Positions 50,958 to 60,278 of a stretch of DNA of 64,000 bases are shown in pieces. Each line of letters opens with the position of its first letter. Within the stretch, counting starts at the first letter, position 1. Below the pieces are notes generated by a model. It searched no databases. It had not been told where the DNA came from and worked only from the letters and a program-made list of their open reading frames with translations. This DNA comes from Litorimonas sp965205225 (GTDB lineage: Bacteria > Pseudomonadota > Alphaproteobacteria > Caulobacterales > Maricaulaceae): the NCBI GenBank assembly GCA_965205225.1, contig CBDBFZ010000002.1, positions 372,001 through 436,000 on the forward strand, given 5' to 3'. The position numbers were made by a program, and so were the translations under genes.

Positions 50958-52487
50958 CTAATCAGCAATCGCCGTTTCTTGCTCCGACATTGGCAAGGCT
51001 TTTTTGCGGCCAAAGGCAGAGGCCAGAATAGATATCACACAGATAGCTAAGAATGTGAGAGCCAATGGACGGGTTACGAGGATTGAAAAATCACCTGCCG
51101 AGATGGAAAGAGACCTTCGGAATTCTTGCTCAATAAGCGGCCCAAGTAATATCCCAAGCAGAATGGGTGCGATTGGAAATTTAAATCGCCGCATGACAAA
51201 AGCCAGCATACCCAAGACATAAATAATGACTACATCACCCAAGCTGCCTTTCAGGCTGTAAGCACCAAGTGTTGAGAACACCAGAACGGCTGAATAGATA
51301 AGTGCAGGTGGAAATTCTAATAATTTTGCCCATACTCCAATGAGTGGCAGATTTAAAACAACGAGCAATACATTAGTGATGTAGAGGCTGGCGATTAAGG
51401 CCCAAACCAGATCACCACTGTTTTCAAAAAGAAGCGGGCCGGGTTGTAGCCCATACATTTGAAACGCGACCAGCATCACCGCAGTTGTCGCTGAGCCAGG
51501 AATGCCAAGAGCTAGTAAGGGTACCATGCTTCCGCCAGCTGCGGCATTATTAGAGGCCTCCGGTGCGGCAATGCCCTCCACAATCCCTGTACCAAATTTC
51601 TCAGGGTGTTTAGAAAATTTCTTTTCAACGCCGTAAGCCATAAATGATGCTAGTGTTCCACCTGAACCGGGTAAAATGCCGACAAAAAAACCAATGACTG
51701 TCCCTCTTAACCAAGCCCATGATGAGCGCACCCATTCTTGCGCTGTCATTCGCAGCTTTTTTCCGCCTTCGGTGAAATGTTTTTCTTCATCATTACCGCC
51801 GCCTGAGGCAATCCAAAAAGCTTCACCGACTGCAAACAGGCCAATAGCTGCTAAAACAACATTCACACCGGAATAAAGCTCTGGGATTCCAAAGGTCAGT
51901 CTTGCGGCGCCTGTTTGTAGATCGATACCTATCATGCCTATGGCAATACCAAGGAGTGTTGCGAAAACTGCCTTCGCAAGTGAATTACTCCCAACAGTGG
52001 CGACCAAAATAAGAGCGAGTAACATCAGTGCAAAATACTCCGGAGGGCCAAATTTTAGCGCGAGTTCAACCAAACCCGGCGCGACTAGCATGAGCATTAA
52101 TGTCGCAAAGGTACCTCCGATGAAGGACCCGATAATAGCTGTCATCAACGCTGTTCCCGCGCGGCCTTTCTTGGCGAGCGGATGTCCATCAAAAGTTGTG
52201 ACCGCGGCAGAGGCACTGCCTGGGGTGTTGACTAGGATCGCTGTTGTCGCGCCGCCATACATCGCACCGTAATAAATCCCGCCAAACATGATAAAGGCAG
52301 AGACGGGATCAAGTCCAAAAGTAAGCGGTAATAATAACGAAATGGCGACGGCAGGGCCGAGGCCTGGTAAAATTCCAACGGCTGTACCCAAGACAACGCC
52401 CATAATTCCAAAAAGAAGATTTTCAGGTGTCGCAGCTGTGCTAAAGCCCGCAATTAGGTTTTCGAAAATATTTCCTGTGCTTGACAT
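50958..52487 (-). CDS. tctA: tripartite tricarboxylate transporter large permease TctA
   Basis: TctA is the ~12-helix permease of the sodium- or proton-coupled TTT transporters. The 509-residue protein has the signature GILPGLGPAVAISLLLPLTFGL in helices 1-2 and its inverted repeat GILPGSGGTLASFMAYG, plus MYGGATTAILVNTPGS and GIPGSATTAVMLVAF. It lies 9 bp downstream of the tctC-tctB fusion. TTT systems need TctC outside, TctB small and TctA large subunits; all three are present here in two genes. Confidence 0.95.
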   Translation of the reverse strand: MSSTGNIFENLIAGFSTAATPENLLFGIMGVVLGTAVGILPGLGPAVAISLLLPLTFGLDPVSAFIMFGGIYYGAMYGGATTAILVNTPGSASAAVTTFDGHPLAKKGRAGTALMTAIIGSFIGGTFATLMLMLVAPGLVELALKFGPPEYFALMLLALILVATVGSNSLAKAVFATLLGIAIGMIGIDLQTGAARLTFGIPELYSGVNVVLAAIGLFAVGEAFWIASGGGNDEEKHFTEGGKKLRMTAQEWVRSSWAWLRGTVIGFFVGILPGSGGTLASFMAYGVEKKFSKHPEKFGTGIVEGIAAPEASNNAAAGGSMVPLLALGIPGSATTAVMLVAFQMYGLQPGPLLFENSGDLVWALIASLYITNVLLVVLNLPLIGVWAKLLEFPPALIYSAVLVFSTLGAYSLKGSLGDVVIIYVLGMLAFVMRRFKFPIAPILLGILLGPLIEQEFRRSLSISAGDFSILVTRPLALTFLAICVISILASAFGRKKALPMSEQETAIAD

Positions 52488-52496
52488 AACGCTACC

Positions 52497-53864
52497 CTAA
52501 GGAACCTGAACTTTAAGCAGGTTTTCGAAAATCAAATAAATGGCGCCCGTTAAAATCAACGCGACAATAATATCTCGGACTAATCTACGCGATCCGATGA
52601 CCCAGGAAATAGCTATTATAAAAAGAGGCGTTGCTATGATGAAGCCGAGAAACCGCAGCGCAAAAATATAAATCAGGAAAAGTCCAGCTGTCATGGCAAA
52701 GGCCTGCCATTGGGGATCCTCATCAAGGGTGATGTCATTTGCGGCTATCGGTCCAGAAGCGCGTTGACGTAGGGCAGGCACAATAAAAAATAACCCTGAG
52801 AGCAGTAAACCCGCTCCAATGATTTTTGGAAAAAAATACGGCCCAATTGCAGAAATTTCACTGCTTTTCCCAAGCCCCATACTGGCAAGTGTCTTAGCCG
52901 TTACATCTTTGTTGCTGATAAGGAAGTTATTAAATTCAGAATCAACCATAAAGCTGTTTTGCCATTGATTAGCTTCAAGGGCTTTTTGCCAAAGCTCTGA
53001 TTGGGAGGCTTTAGTAAAGACATTTGTATAATAAGCCTTCTGCTTGGGCGTAATGCCCGGTGGGGCGACAAATCCCCGCCAATTCTGGAAGGTTACATTT
53101 ATGTCTTTTTCTATGAAGGTTGGAAGGTCAGGATTTACAAGACGAGTTTCAGAAGAAACCGCTAACAGTCTCACGCGTCCTGATTCAACAATGCCTGAAA
53201 TTTCACCATAGCCCGTAATGCCTGCTGTGACTTGGTTGCCCATCAAGGCTGCATTGGCTTCGCCGCCACCTGTAAAGGCCACATAATTTACGCTATCCGC
53301 CGGAATTCCCAAAGCTTCGGCAACTTGAACAATGAATATTTGATCAGACCCTCCGGCAGACCCTCCCGCCCAGCTAATAGATTGCGGGTCAGCTTTGAAA
53401 GCAGTCATTAAGTCGTCCAAATTTTTGTAAGGAGACTCTGTTGGAACAGCGATAACCTGATACTCACCAGTGAGACGCGCTAGAGGTGTTGTAATCGGAA
53501 GGGAATAATCACTGTCATGCATCAAGGCAGACCCGACCATTCCAAAGCCTGTTACCATAAGCTTATAAGGATCACCCTTATATCGTTCTACTAATTCTGC
53601 CAGTGCAATCGTACCCCCCGCACCGCCGCGATTAACGACTTCGATAGAAACAGGAACAAGGTTTTCTTCTTGAATAGCGCGTTGCATAAACCGGGCTGTC
53701 TGATCCCATCCTCCTCCGGGATTAGACGGTACAATAATTGTAATGGGTTTCACGGGTTTCCATCCGGATGATGTAGTGTCGTTTGCGAAACCTTGTGATG
53801 GAGCGAAAAAGCATAGCATTGCCGCAATCACGAATAGGCCGATTATTTTCGATAATTGAGTCAA
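52497..53864 (-). CDS. TctC-TctB fusion: periplasmic binding domain joined to the small permease subunit
   Basis: A 455-residue protein. Residues 1-27 are a signal peptide; ~36-325 form a TctC/Bug solute-binding domain (IIVPSNPGGGWDQTAR, RGGAGGTIALAEL, WAGGSAGGSDQ). From ~342 the sequence becomes TctB: GPYFFPKIIGAGLLLSGLFF, then three more helices (about 386-404, 406-424, 433-450). TctC and TctB are normally separate, so here the binding protein is tethered to the membrane subunit. The protein is first in the operon with tctA, tcuA and tcuB and diverges from the TonB receptor. Confidence 0.9.
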   Translation of the reverse strand: MTQLSKIIGLFVIAAMLCFFAPSQGFANDTTSSGWKPVKPITIIVPSNPGGGWDQTARFMQRAIQEENLVPVSIEVVNRGGAGGTIALAELVERYKGDPYKLMVTGFGMVGSALMHDSDYSLPITTPLARLTGEYQVIAVPTESPYKNLDDLMTAFKADPQSISWAGGSAGGSDQIFIVQVAEALGIPADSVNYVAFTGGGEANAALMGNQVTAGITGYGEISGIVESGRVRLLAVSSETRLVNPDLPTFIEKDINVTFQNWRGFVAPPGITPKQKAYYTNVFTKASQSELWQKALEANQWQNSFMVDSEFNNFLISNKDVTAKTLASMGLGKSSEISAIGPYFFPKIIGAGLLLSGLFFIVPALRQRASGPIAANDITLDEDPQWQAFAMTAGLFLIYIFALRFLGFIIATPLFIIAISWVIGSRRLVRDIIVALILTGAIYLIFENLLKVQVP

Positions 53865-54140
53865 ATGTTTCTGGCCGCCGATAATGGCGGCATCTCCCCT
53901 GATTTGTTATATATCACTTCTTAATGGTGCATATTTACGTGCCTATCCGTCAAATGACATAGTCATAGACCACGCCTTGAGTCATTTGACGTATTCCAAA
54001 AGATGTCGTGTTTGTTGCAAGTTTTAGTCAGGTCAATAGCTTGAGTCGTGTCACGACCAAGGACCCGCCACTTAAGTGGGTAAGGTGTTAAAAGCGTAAG
54101 GCGATAAGCGAAACGCAAATATTACGAGGGGAGATACATC
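53865..54140. promoter_or_regulatory. divergent control region of the tct/tcu operon and the TonB receptor
   Basis: The 276 bp hold several dyads. The strongest is a perfect 11-bp inverted repeat, CGTCAAATGAC (53948-53958) and GTCATTTGACG (53981-53991), with centres 33 bp (three helix turns) apart. A similar half AGTCAAATG lies at 53859-53867 at the start of tctCB. Also seen are GTCGTG-T-CACGAC (54045-54057) and the palindrome CCACTTAAGTGG (54068-54079). The receptor's GTG start has a GAGGGGAG ribosome site. The 11-bp dyad is a good candidate operator for the TctC-HTH regulator, by inference. Confidence 0.6.
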
Positions 54141-56921
54141 GTGAAAACACAGTCGTATTTTAAATCGAAATGGGCAGGTTCTGCTTCAGCTTCTGTCATC
54201 GCCTTAGCAGGATGCTTAACGATGGGCGTCTCAACAGCTTCAGCTCAATCTAATACAGTGGATGACGTTATTGTCGTTACGGGCTCTATCGTGCGTACAA
54301 AGTCGCAAGATTTTGAAACGCCATCACCTATACAGACCGTGGACCAAACCATTATTAAAAATACCGGTGCGGTTAAATTACAGGACTTGTTTAAAGGCTT
54401 AACCGTCAACTCAGGTTCGCAAGTCGCCAACCGCCAGAATGCGTTACAAGGCGTTTCCCAATTTTCACTTCGTGGACTGGGTATTGGTTCAACGCTTACT
54501 CTTGTAAATGGACGCCGTGCGGGTCTCTCTCCTGTCTCTGATGCAACAGGTCAACTCTTCACTGATGCAAATGCATATCCTGTCAACATGATTGAGCGTA
54601 TTGATGTTCTGACCGACGGTGCGTCGGCAACTTATGGTTCCGAGGCTGTGGCTGGTGTTGTCAATGTCATTACCCGCAAGAACTTTGAGGGCGCCGAAAT
54701 CACAGGTGAGTATCGGACATCAACGCATGATAGTTTTCAGTTAGGCGCGGCAGTTGGACATGGTTTTGACCGTGGCCACTTTTCAGTGTTCGGAACCTAT
54801 TATAATCAGGGCGGTAACTTTCGCGGTGATATCGATATCATCAATGATGCAGACCAAGCAGATGGTGGACGTGCAGGTAGTGGACTGGGCCGAGAGTTCA
54901 GTTCCAGTACAGGCTCACCCGGACGCGTTCAATTAGCCAACGATATAGATGGCGATGGTATATTCACTCGATTTGGAAATACATTGCCTGACCCAGATTG
55001 TGCAGCTGCTGGCGGTATAGTTGATGGCAGTAACTGCCGCTATCCCTTTATCAATCAACGCCGAATTATTGCTGAAGAAGAACGTATTCAGGTATTCTCG
55101 CAGCTAGACTTCGAACTGACGGACAAAATTCGCTTCGATGCAGAAGCCAGTTTTTCTCGTAATGAGATTACGGATGCCATTGGCGGCGCAGTTCTACGAG
55201 GTTCGATAAACACCGTACAAAATGGCGGATTCCTTGTTCGCGCTGACAACCCTTATAACTTCTTCATTAACGATGGAGGGACATTACGTGTTGCAACAGC
55301 GGCAGAGGCCGCAGACCCAACCACTGTTTATGCAGATGTGATTACAAGACATCGTCCTCTTGGCGCAGCCTTTGATGGTGACTGTGATGGGGATGATGAT
55401 TTCTTCTGTGCAGCAGATATAGACACAACATTTGACAATCTTCGTCTTTCAGGGGGATTGGAGTTTGAAGTCAATGATAACTGGTTCCTCAATACGAGCC
55501 TGACATTTTCTGATAATACTTATGTACGTAGCCAACCCCGTGATTATGATGGCGTGGATTATCAACGCGCAATTGATGAAGGCCGTTGGAACCCATTCGG
55601 TTCAGCGATTGCAAACCCAACAGGAATAGGGCGTGATGGCGTTTCAACATTTGGAAACACGCCTGAAGATCTTGCGACTTTCTCTAACACCATTACAGAA
55701 CGTGGGGGCGTGTCTCAGCTCGTAGGTGAAGCCATCATAAGTGGTACACCCGGTATCGATCTCGGCGGCGGTGATGTCGCCATTGCGGTGGGCGCACAGT
55801 ACCGAAAGCTTGGATTTGAGTTCACACCAGATGGTCGTCGTCAGTCAGGGGATAATGGACGAGGTGAGGTTGAGTCAGCTATCCCACACACCACGCAAGA
55901 CGTTTATGCTCTGTTTGCAGAGGCTGTGGTTCCCGTGTCAGATCGCTTAGAAACACAATTCGCGCTACGTTATGAGGATTACGGAGATAAAGGTGGCGAC
56001 ACCATTGACCCGAAAGTGTCAGCTAAGTTTGACCTGACAGATCAGTTCGCATTACGTGGTTCATGGGGAACGTCCTTCCAAGCACCTTCTATCCGTCAAG
56101 TCGCAGGAGCGGTCGGAAGTGCAGGTGTGACAGATCCACTCTTGGGTGATGCTGGCGGTTCATTTAATGTGACAGTCTTTACGTCTGGCTCACCGGATTT
56201 GACGTCGCAATCTGCCTCTAACTTCAACATAGGCGCTATTTGGAACTCTGACTTCGGTCTCAACGTTTCTGGTGATTTTTGGACGTATAACTACAAGGAC
56301 CTCATCCTACCTGGTGGTTCAGCTCAATCTATTATTGACGCTGATCCAAACGGACCGGCTGTTCTTAGGGATGGTGCGGGACAGCTCAATGCTGTCTTTA
56401 CAGGATTTGAAAATCGTGGGGATGCAGACGCTCAGGGCTTTGATATAAATGCACGCTATACGCCGGATTGGTGGTCCTTTGGAGATATGACCTTTGATGC
56501 TTCAACGACGATTGTGACTAAATTCACGTCAACTGAGTTTGCTGGCCTTGACGGAAATGGAGACCTTCTTGGTAGCCGGAACAATGGTAATGCCTTTGGC
56601 TCTGTTCCGGATGTGAAGTTCAATGTTGGTGCAACACTTAGCAAAGATAATCATGTCGCCAACGTTTCTTTGCGTCATATCGGTAGCTATACTGATGATC
56701 AGCAAGGGAACTCAATCGACTCAAACACAACAGTGGACGCTAGATATGCCTTCACGTTTGATGAACTATTTGGCGGAAGTGCCGGGACAACATTAACGGT
56801 TGGTGTTGTGAATCTGTTTGACGAGGACTCACCTCGGATAGAAGAGCGTCCACTTTTTGACACAGAGGTTCACGACCCACGTGGCCGTCAATTCTATGTA
56901 GGCTTTAGACAAGGTTTCTAG
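54141..56921 (+). CDS. TonB-dependent outer-membrane receptor
   Basis: The 926-residue protein has a signal peptide (ends STASAQ, ~35 residues), a plug domain opening VDDVIVVTGSIVRTKSQDFETP with a TonB-box-like VDDVIVVTGS, and the plug core RIDVLTDGASATYGSEAVAGVVNVITRK. A long beta barrel follows, ending with a terminal aromatic (VGFRQGF). It begins at GTG 54141 behind a strong ribosome site and diverges from the tctCB operon. Context suggests import of a tricarboxylate or its complex or ester across the outer membrane, ahead of TctC. A terminator follows at once. Similar receptors for sugars and peptides exist, so the substrate is inferred from context only. Confidence 0.92.
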   Translation: MKTQSYFKSKWAGSASASVIALAGCLTMGVSTASAQSNTVDDVIVVTGSIVRTKSQDFETPSPIQTVDQTIIKNTGAVKLQDLFKGLTVNSGSQVANRQNALQGVSQFSLRGLGIGSTLTLVNGRRAGLSPVSDATGQLFTDANAYPVNMIERIDVLTDGASATYGSEAVAGVVNVITRKNFEGAEITGEYRTSTHDSFQLGAAVGHGFDRGHFSVFGTYYNQGGNFRGDIDIINDADQADGGRAGSGLGREFSSSTGSPGRVQLANDIDGDGIFTRFGNTLPDPDCAAAGGIVDGSNCRYPFINQRRIIAEEERIQVFSQLDFELTDKIRFDAEASFSRNEITDAIGGAVLRGSINTVQNGGFLVRADNPYNFFINDGGTLRVATAAEAADPTTVYADVITRHRPLGAAFDGDCDGDDDFFCAADIDTTFDNLRLSGGLEFEVNDNWFLNTSLTFSDNTYVRSQPRDYDGVDYQRAIDEGRWNPFGSAIANPTGIGRDGVSTFGNTPEDLATFSNTITERGGVSQLVGEAIISGTPGIDLGGGDVAIAVGAQYRKLGFEFTPDGRRQSGDNGRGEVESAIPHTTQDVYALFAEAVVPVSDRLETQFALRYEDYGDKGGDTIDPKVSAKFDLTDQFALRGSWGTSFQAPSIRQVAGAVGSAGVTDPLLGDAGGSFNVTVFTSGSPDLTSQSASNFNIGAIWNSDFGLNVSGDFWTYNYKDLILPGGSAQSIIDADPNGPAVLRDGAGQLNAVFTGFENRGDADAQGFDINARYTPDWWSFGDMTFDASTTIVTKFTSTEFAGLDGNGDLLGSRNNGNAFGSVPDVKFNVGATLSKDNHVANVSLRHIGSYTDDQQGNSIDSNTTVDARYAFTFDELFGGSAGTTLTVGVVNLFDEDSPRIEERPLFDTEVHDPRGRQFYVGFRQGF

Positions 56922-56944
56922 TGGCCCCTTATGTTTTGTGAATC

Positions 56945-56972
56945 AAAGAGGCCCAGAATGGGCCTCTTTTTT
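56945..56972 (+). terminator. intrinsic terminator after the TonB receptor
   Basis: AAAGAGGCCC AGAA TGGGCCTCTTTTTT: a stem of 8-10 bp, rich in G/C, closes a short loop and is followed by a T run. It can also serve the leftward HNH gene, since the A-rich 5' arm gives a T run on the other strand. Clear bidirectional terminator. Confidence 0.9.
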
Positions 56973-56981
56973 GTCTTGAAA

Positions 56982-57881
56982 CTAATATTTAAAGCAATTC
57001 TCTTTATGCCATTTTAGAAACGCCGGATGAGGAGCATTGCGCTGATTATCTGGCAAAGTCGCTTTGAAGGATTTGTGAATGAGTTTCTCTAAGGACTCGA
57101 TGTCATTGACGTGACGCGAGACCATGATTTCCATGTCATCTGCGAGGCTCAAGAGCCCTCGATCAAACATCCAATGAACAGTTCCCGATAGAGCAATGCC
57201 GTTCTGAACAGAGTCTGGTCCGTTATGTTCGACCGCTCGAATATGAGCGGCTTCGACCTCTGCACGGCCACCTCCATTGATAAATCTTAAGCCCGTGAAC
57301 GCGCATCTTTCGTCATAGGCATTCAACACAAGCTTTCTGAAAATGGGGGAGCGGATAGCGCGACTACCCGAGAGATTTTGCCGTTCCCGGTTGACCTCAT
57401 ACTCAAACGCAGCTTGGCCTTCTTCTACCTCAAGCGGCCTTGTATCCGTCTGATCGATGCGTGGTAAAGGCGTATCTAAATCGCTTAACCCAGCCTCTAA
57501 AATACGGTTGAAATCACTTTCAGAGATAGGTCGAACGGCAGCCTGGGCCCGTCCCGAGATGTTTCCGGCGTCGTTATACAAGCCTCTTTCCATAAGCGTG
57601 CCGTCGTTTTTGAAGGGCACATTTTGGGAAAATTCAAAGTAACTTCCAGGCTCGATAAGGGCAAAATACATGTCCGTTTTCGAAGGATCGGGGACGATTT
57701 TCTCGACGCGCCCGACGGCATAATAGCCGCGACTTTCTCTGACTTTTGTTGGTTCATAAAACAGAACCCAGCCGCGTTCGAACTGCATCGCCCGGCTAAG
57801 ATAGCTGCTTGGAAATTGGTAGCGCTCTGACGGATGGTCGTCATAACGGGAATCTTCGCGGTGAATAAAAACGCCAAACAT
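56982..57881 (-). CDS. HNH endonuclease with N-terminal accessory domain
   Basis: The 299-residue protein has a C-terminal HNH nuclease: YDERCAFTGLRF (first Cys), VEAAHIRAVEHNGPD (His) and NGIALSGTVHWMFDRGLLSL (Asn and His). The N-terminal ~130 residues (GWVLFYEPTKVRESRGYYAVGRV) resemble a PUA/EVE-like binding fold seen in defence HNH proteins that recognise modified DNA; that part is tentative. It is convergent with the receptor and probably a cargo defence gene of the element. Confidence 0.8.
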   Translation of the reverse strand: MFGVFIHREDSRYDDHPSERYQFPSSYLSRAMQFERGWVLFYEPTKVRESRGYYAVGRVEKIVPDPSKTDMYFALIEPGSYFEFSQNVPFKNDGTLMERGLYNDAGNISGRAQAAVRPISESDFNRILEAGLSDLDTPLPRIDQTDTRPLEVEEGQAAFEYEVNRERQNLSGSRAIRSPIFRKLVLNAYDERCAFTGLRFINGGGRAEVEAAHIRAVEHNGPDSVQNGIALSGTVHWMFDRGLLSLADDMEIMVSRHVNDIESLEKLIHKSFKATLPDNQRNAPHPAFLKWHKENCFKY

Positions 57882-58233
57882 TACGTCATGATTGCTATAT
57901 TCCTGAGTGAGTCAAACGCCAATTTTCGCCGCTTTGCGGCGAGTCTGGCGTGCCTGCCTCCGCTCGTGTGGAACGGCTCCGTCAGGCCCGCCAGACGACA
58001 ATGATGCAATGAAGGCAATTAAATAGAAAAGTGGGGATTTAGAGCACGTTAGTGAGGGCAAGATAAAACAGGTCGGCCCACCTAGGGTCTAGGCCTTTGT
58101 CTGAACATCGTTTTTGGTGGGGCTTTGGCGAAAAGGCTTAGGCCCACCAATCATTATTTTTCCCTTTAAACCTTGAAACTTACGGTGGGCCCACCCCTAA
58201 TTAGACTGTCTGAACCCTTAACTGAGCAGACAG
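57882..58233. other. 352-bp candidate transfer-origin region upstream of the relaxase
   Basis: No gene. A perfect 6-bp stem with a 3-base loop (CGCCGC TTT GCGGCG, 57927-57941) is followed by GTCTGGCG (57943-57950) and its exact complement CGCCAGAC (57989-57996), giving a larger dyad. Hairpins of this sort directly upstream of a relaxase gene are typical of oriT regions. The rest (58010-58230) is A/T-rich with GTGGGCC/GGCCCAC repeats (58073 and 58140-58195). Its role as oriT is inferred. Confidence 0.45.
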
Positions 58234-60165
58234 ATGAGCCAAGACACAGAAAATGATTTTCGCGTTCAAATGGGACGGCGTAAGACCTCAAATGAGAGGC
58301 GCGTTCGTCCTAAACGTCCGCAGAGCTTCTTGGACTCGCTAACGCCGCGTCGAGGCGGAAGGCCGAGCAGCTATGGAAACCGTCCAAGCCGAACGGTCCA
58401 AAGACGTTTTAATCGCCGCGTTATTGTACAGGCCTCCATCAAACATATGGCAGGAACAGGCGCGGCAAAGCTCAAAGATCATCTCTCTTATCTGGAGCGA
58501 GATGCCACCCAGAAAGATGCCAGCCCTGGCAAGCTTTACGGCTCGCTTATTCATGACGTAGACGCCGAAAGTTTTCGAGATCGCTGCAAAGATGACCGAC
58601 ATCATTTTCGCTTTGTTGTCTCGCCAGAAGACGCGGAGCAGTTGGCAGACTTGAAAGCTTACACCAGAGAGCTTGTCTCGCGCATGGAAAGCGACCTTGG
58701 AACGAAGCTGGATTGGGTCGCAGTGGATCATTACGATACGGCCCAACCACACACCCATCTTTTGGTTCGCGGGGTTCGCGATGACGGCAAGGATTTGGTT
58801 ATTCCGCGAGATTATATTTCACGCGGAATGCGTGAGCGAGCGCAGGAGATTGCCAACCTCGAACTTGGGCCTCAGACCGAGCTTGAGAAACGCGCCAAGC
58901 TCGCGCGAACAATTGACGCCCAACACAAGACCGATCTGGACAAGATGATTGACCGAGCGCGTGAGGGAGAAACCCTCGACTTGAGCAAGCCCGTAAGACC
59001 AAATCAACTCTGGCGCAAACACCTCATGGCCCGACGCATTAAGACGCTCCAGAAAATGGGCGTGGCGGAATATGAAGGACGTGGGCAGTGGAGGATCACA
59101 CCAGACTTTACCCAGACGCTCACAAAGATGGGCGAGCAAAACGATACTATCAAAACCTTGCACCGCGCTTTTGGAGAGCGAAGCGCAGAATTGAGATTGG
59201 GTGCAGACGCCATCTTTGATCCTGCTGCGCTGAATGCGCAGTCACAGGCCGGGATTGTGAAGCGCTTTGGCCGACCAGACGACACACGCGAAGGCGGCTT
59301 TGTGGTGATCGAGACTTTGCGAGGGCAACCTCTCTACGCCAAGGTCGGTGAGGATGATCTCTTTAGCTCGCTGAAAGTCGGGCAGGCCGTGACGGTTCAG
59401 GCCTTTGATCCTGAACCCATACAGGCTGATAGAAACATCGTGGCCCATGCCAAAAATCGGAACGGCCAATTCTCTTTCGTCCATGTCTATCTCGAAGAGA
59501 ATAACTCCGAGGAATATACCAGAGCGCATGAGCGGCGGCTTGAAGCCTTGGCCCGTGCTGGTGTCGTGAGCAAAAACAAAAGCGGGGCTTGGGATATCCC
59601 GGATGATTATCTTGACCGCGTGAGAGAACACCACAAGCAGCTCGCCAAGCGACTGCCAGCCCCGCTCGTGCGGGATAGCGTTTTGACTCTTGGCCAAATG
59701 GAAACGGCACGCGGGGCAACATGGCTGGATGAGCAATTGAAACGGGGAAACCTTGAAGAAGATCGGACCAGCAGAGAGCTATTAGACGCCGCTGCAAAGC
59801 GCCGTGCTGCGTTAAGGCAAATGGGCTTTGCGATTGAAGATAAGGATCGATTGCTTCAGCACTCTATCAACCAGCTGAAAGCAATGGACTTTGAGGAAGC
59901 TGGACAGGCTCTGGAGCAACATATGGGTAAGCCTTATGCTTCGTCATCCGGAGCGTCCCACATCGAAGGTGTTTTCAGAGGCACGATTGAACGGCCAAGC
60001 GGTAAGTTCGCCGTCATAGAAAAATCGCGAGAGTTTACCCTCGTTCCATGGCGACCCATCATGGAGCGCCGCCGAGGGTTGAGCATCATAGGCCGCGCCA
60101 GCAGAGGGGGTGGTATCAGTTGGGATGTGAGGGACAGGCAGCGGGATAGAGGCTTGTCGATATAA
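58234..60165 (+). CDS. VirD2/DUF3363-type relaxase
   Basis: The 643-residue relaxase would nick oriT and lead DNA transfer. The basic N-terminus is followed by the relaxase core: VIVQASIKHMAG, DHLSYLERD with a candidate catalytic Tyr86, HHFRFVVSPEDA, and the metal-binding HYDTAQPHTHLLVRG (His166, 173, 175). The C-terminal DUF3363 part continues to the end. No coupling protein or secretion genes are near, so the element is mobilizable rather than self-transmissible. The candidate oriT lies just upstream. Confidence 0.9.
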   Translation: MSQDTENDFRVQMGRRKTSNERRVRPKRPQSFLDSLTPRRGGRPSSYGNRPSRTVQRRFNRRVIVQASIKHMAGTGAAKLKDHLSYLERDATQKDASPGKLYGSLIHDVDAESFRDRCKDDRHHFRFVVSPEDAEQLADLKAYTRELVSRMESDLGTKLDWVAVDHYDTAQPHTHLLVRGVRDDGKDLVIPRDYISRGMRERAQEIANLELGPQTELEKRAKLARTIDAQHKTDLDKMIDRAREGETLDLSKPVRPNQLWRKHLMARRIKTLQKMGVAEYEGRGQWRITPDFTQTLTKMGEQNDTIKTLHRAFGERSAELRLGADAIFDPAALNAQSQAGIVKRFGRPDDTREGGFVVIETLRGQPLYAKVGEDDLFSSLKVGQAVTVQAFDPEPIQADRNIVAHAKNRNGQFSFVHVYLEENNSEEYTRAHERRLEALARAGVVSKNKSGAWDIPDDYLDRVREHHKQLAKRLPAPLVRDSVLTLGQMETARGATWLDEQLKRGNLEEDRTSRELLDAAAKRRAALRQMGFAIEDKDRLLQHSINQLKAMDFEEAGQALEQHMGKPYASSSGASHIEGVFRGTIERPSGKFAVIEKSREFTLVPWRPIMERRRGLSIIGRASRGGGISWDVRDRQRDRGLSI

Positions 60166-60278
60166 CGAAACTCCCAGAACCCCCTTTATTCTCTCGCAAA
60201 TGGTAAATTTCCTAAAATTACTACCCTAGCTGAAAATCTGTTTTACGCGCATTTTATGATCTCCAACAGGAGACGACT

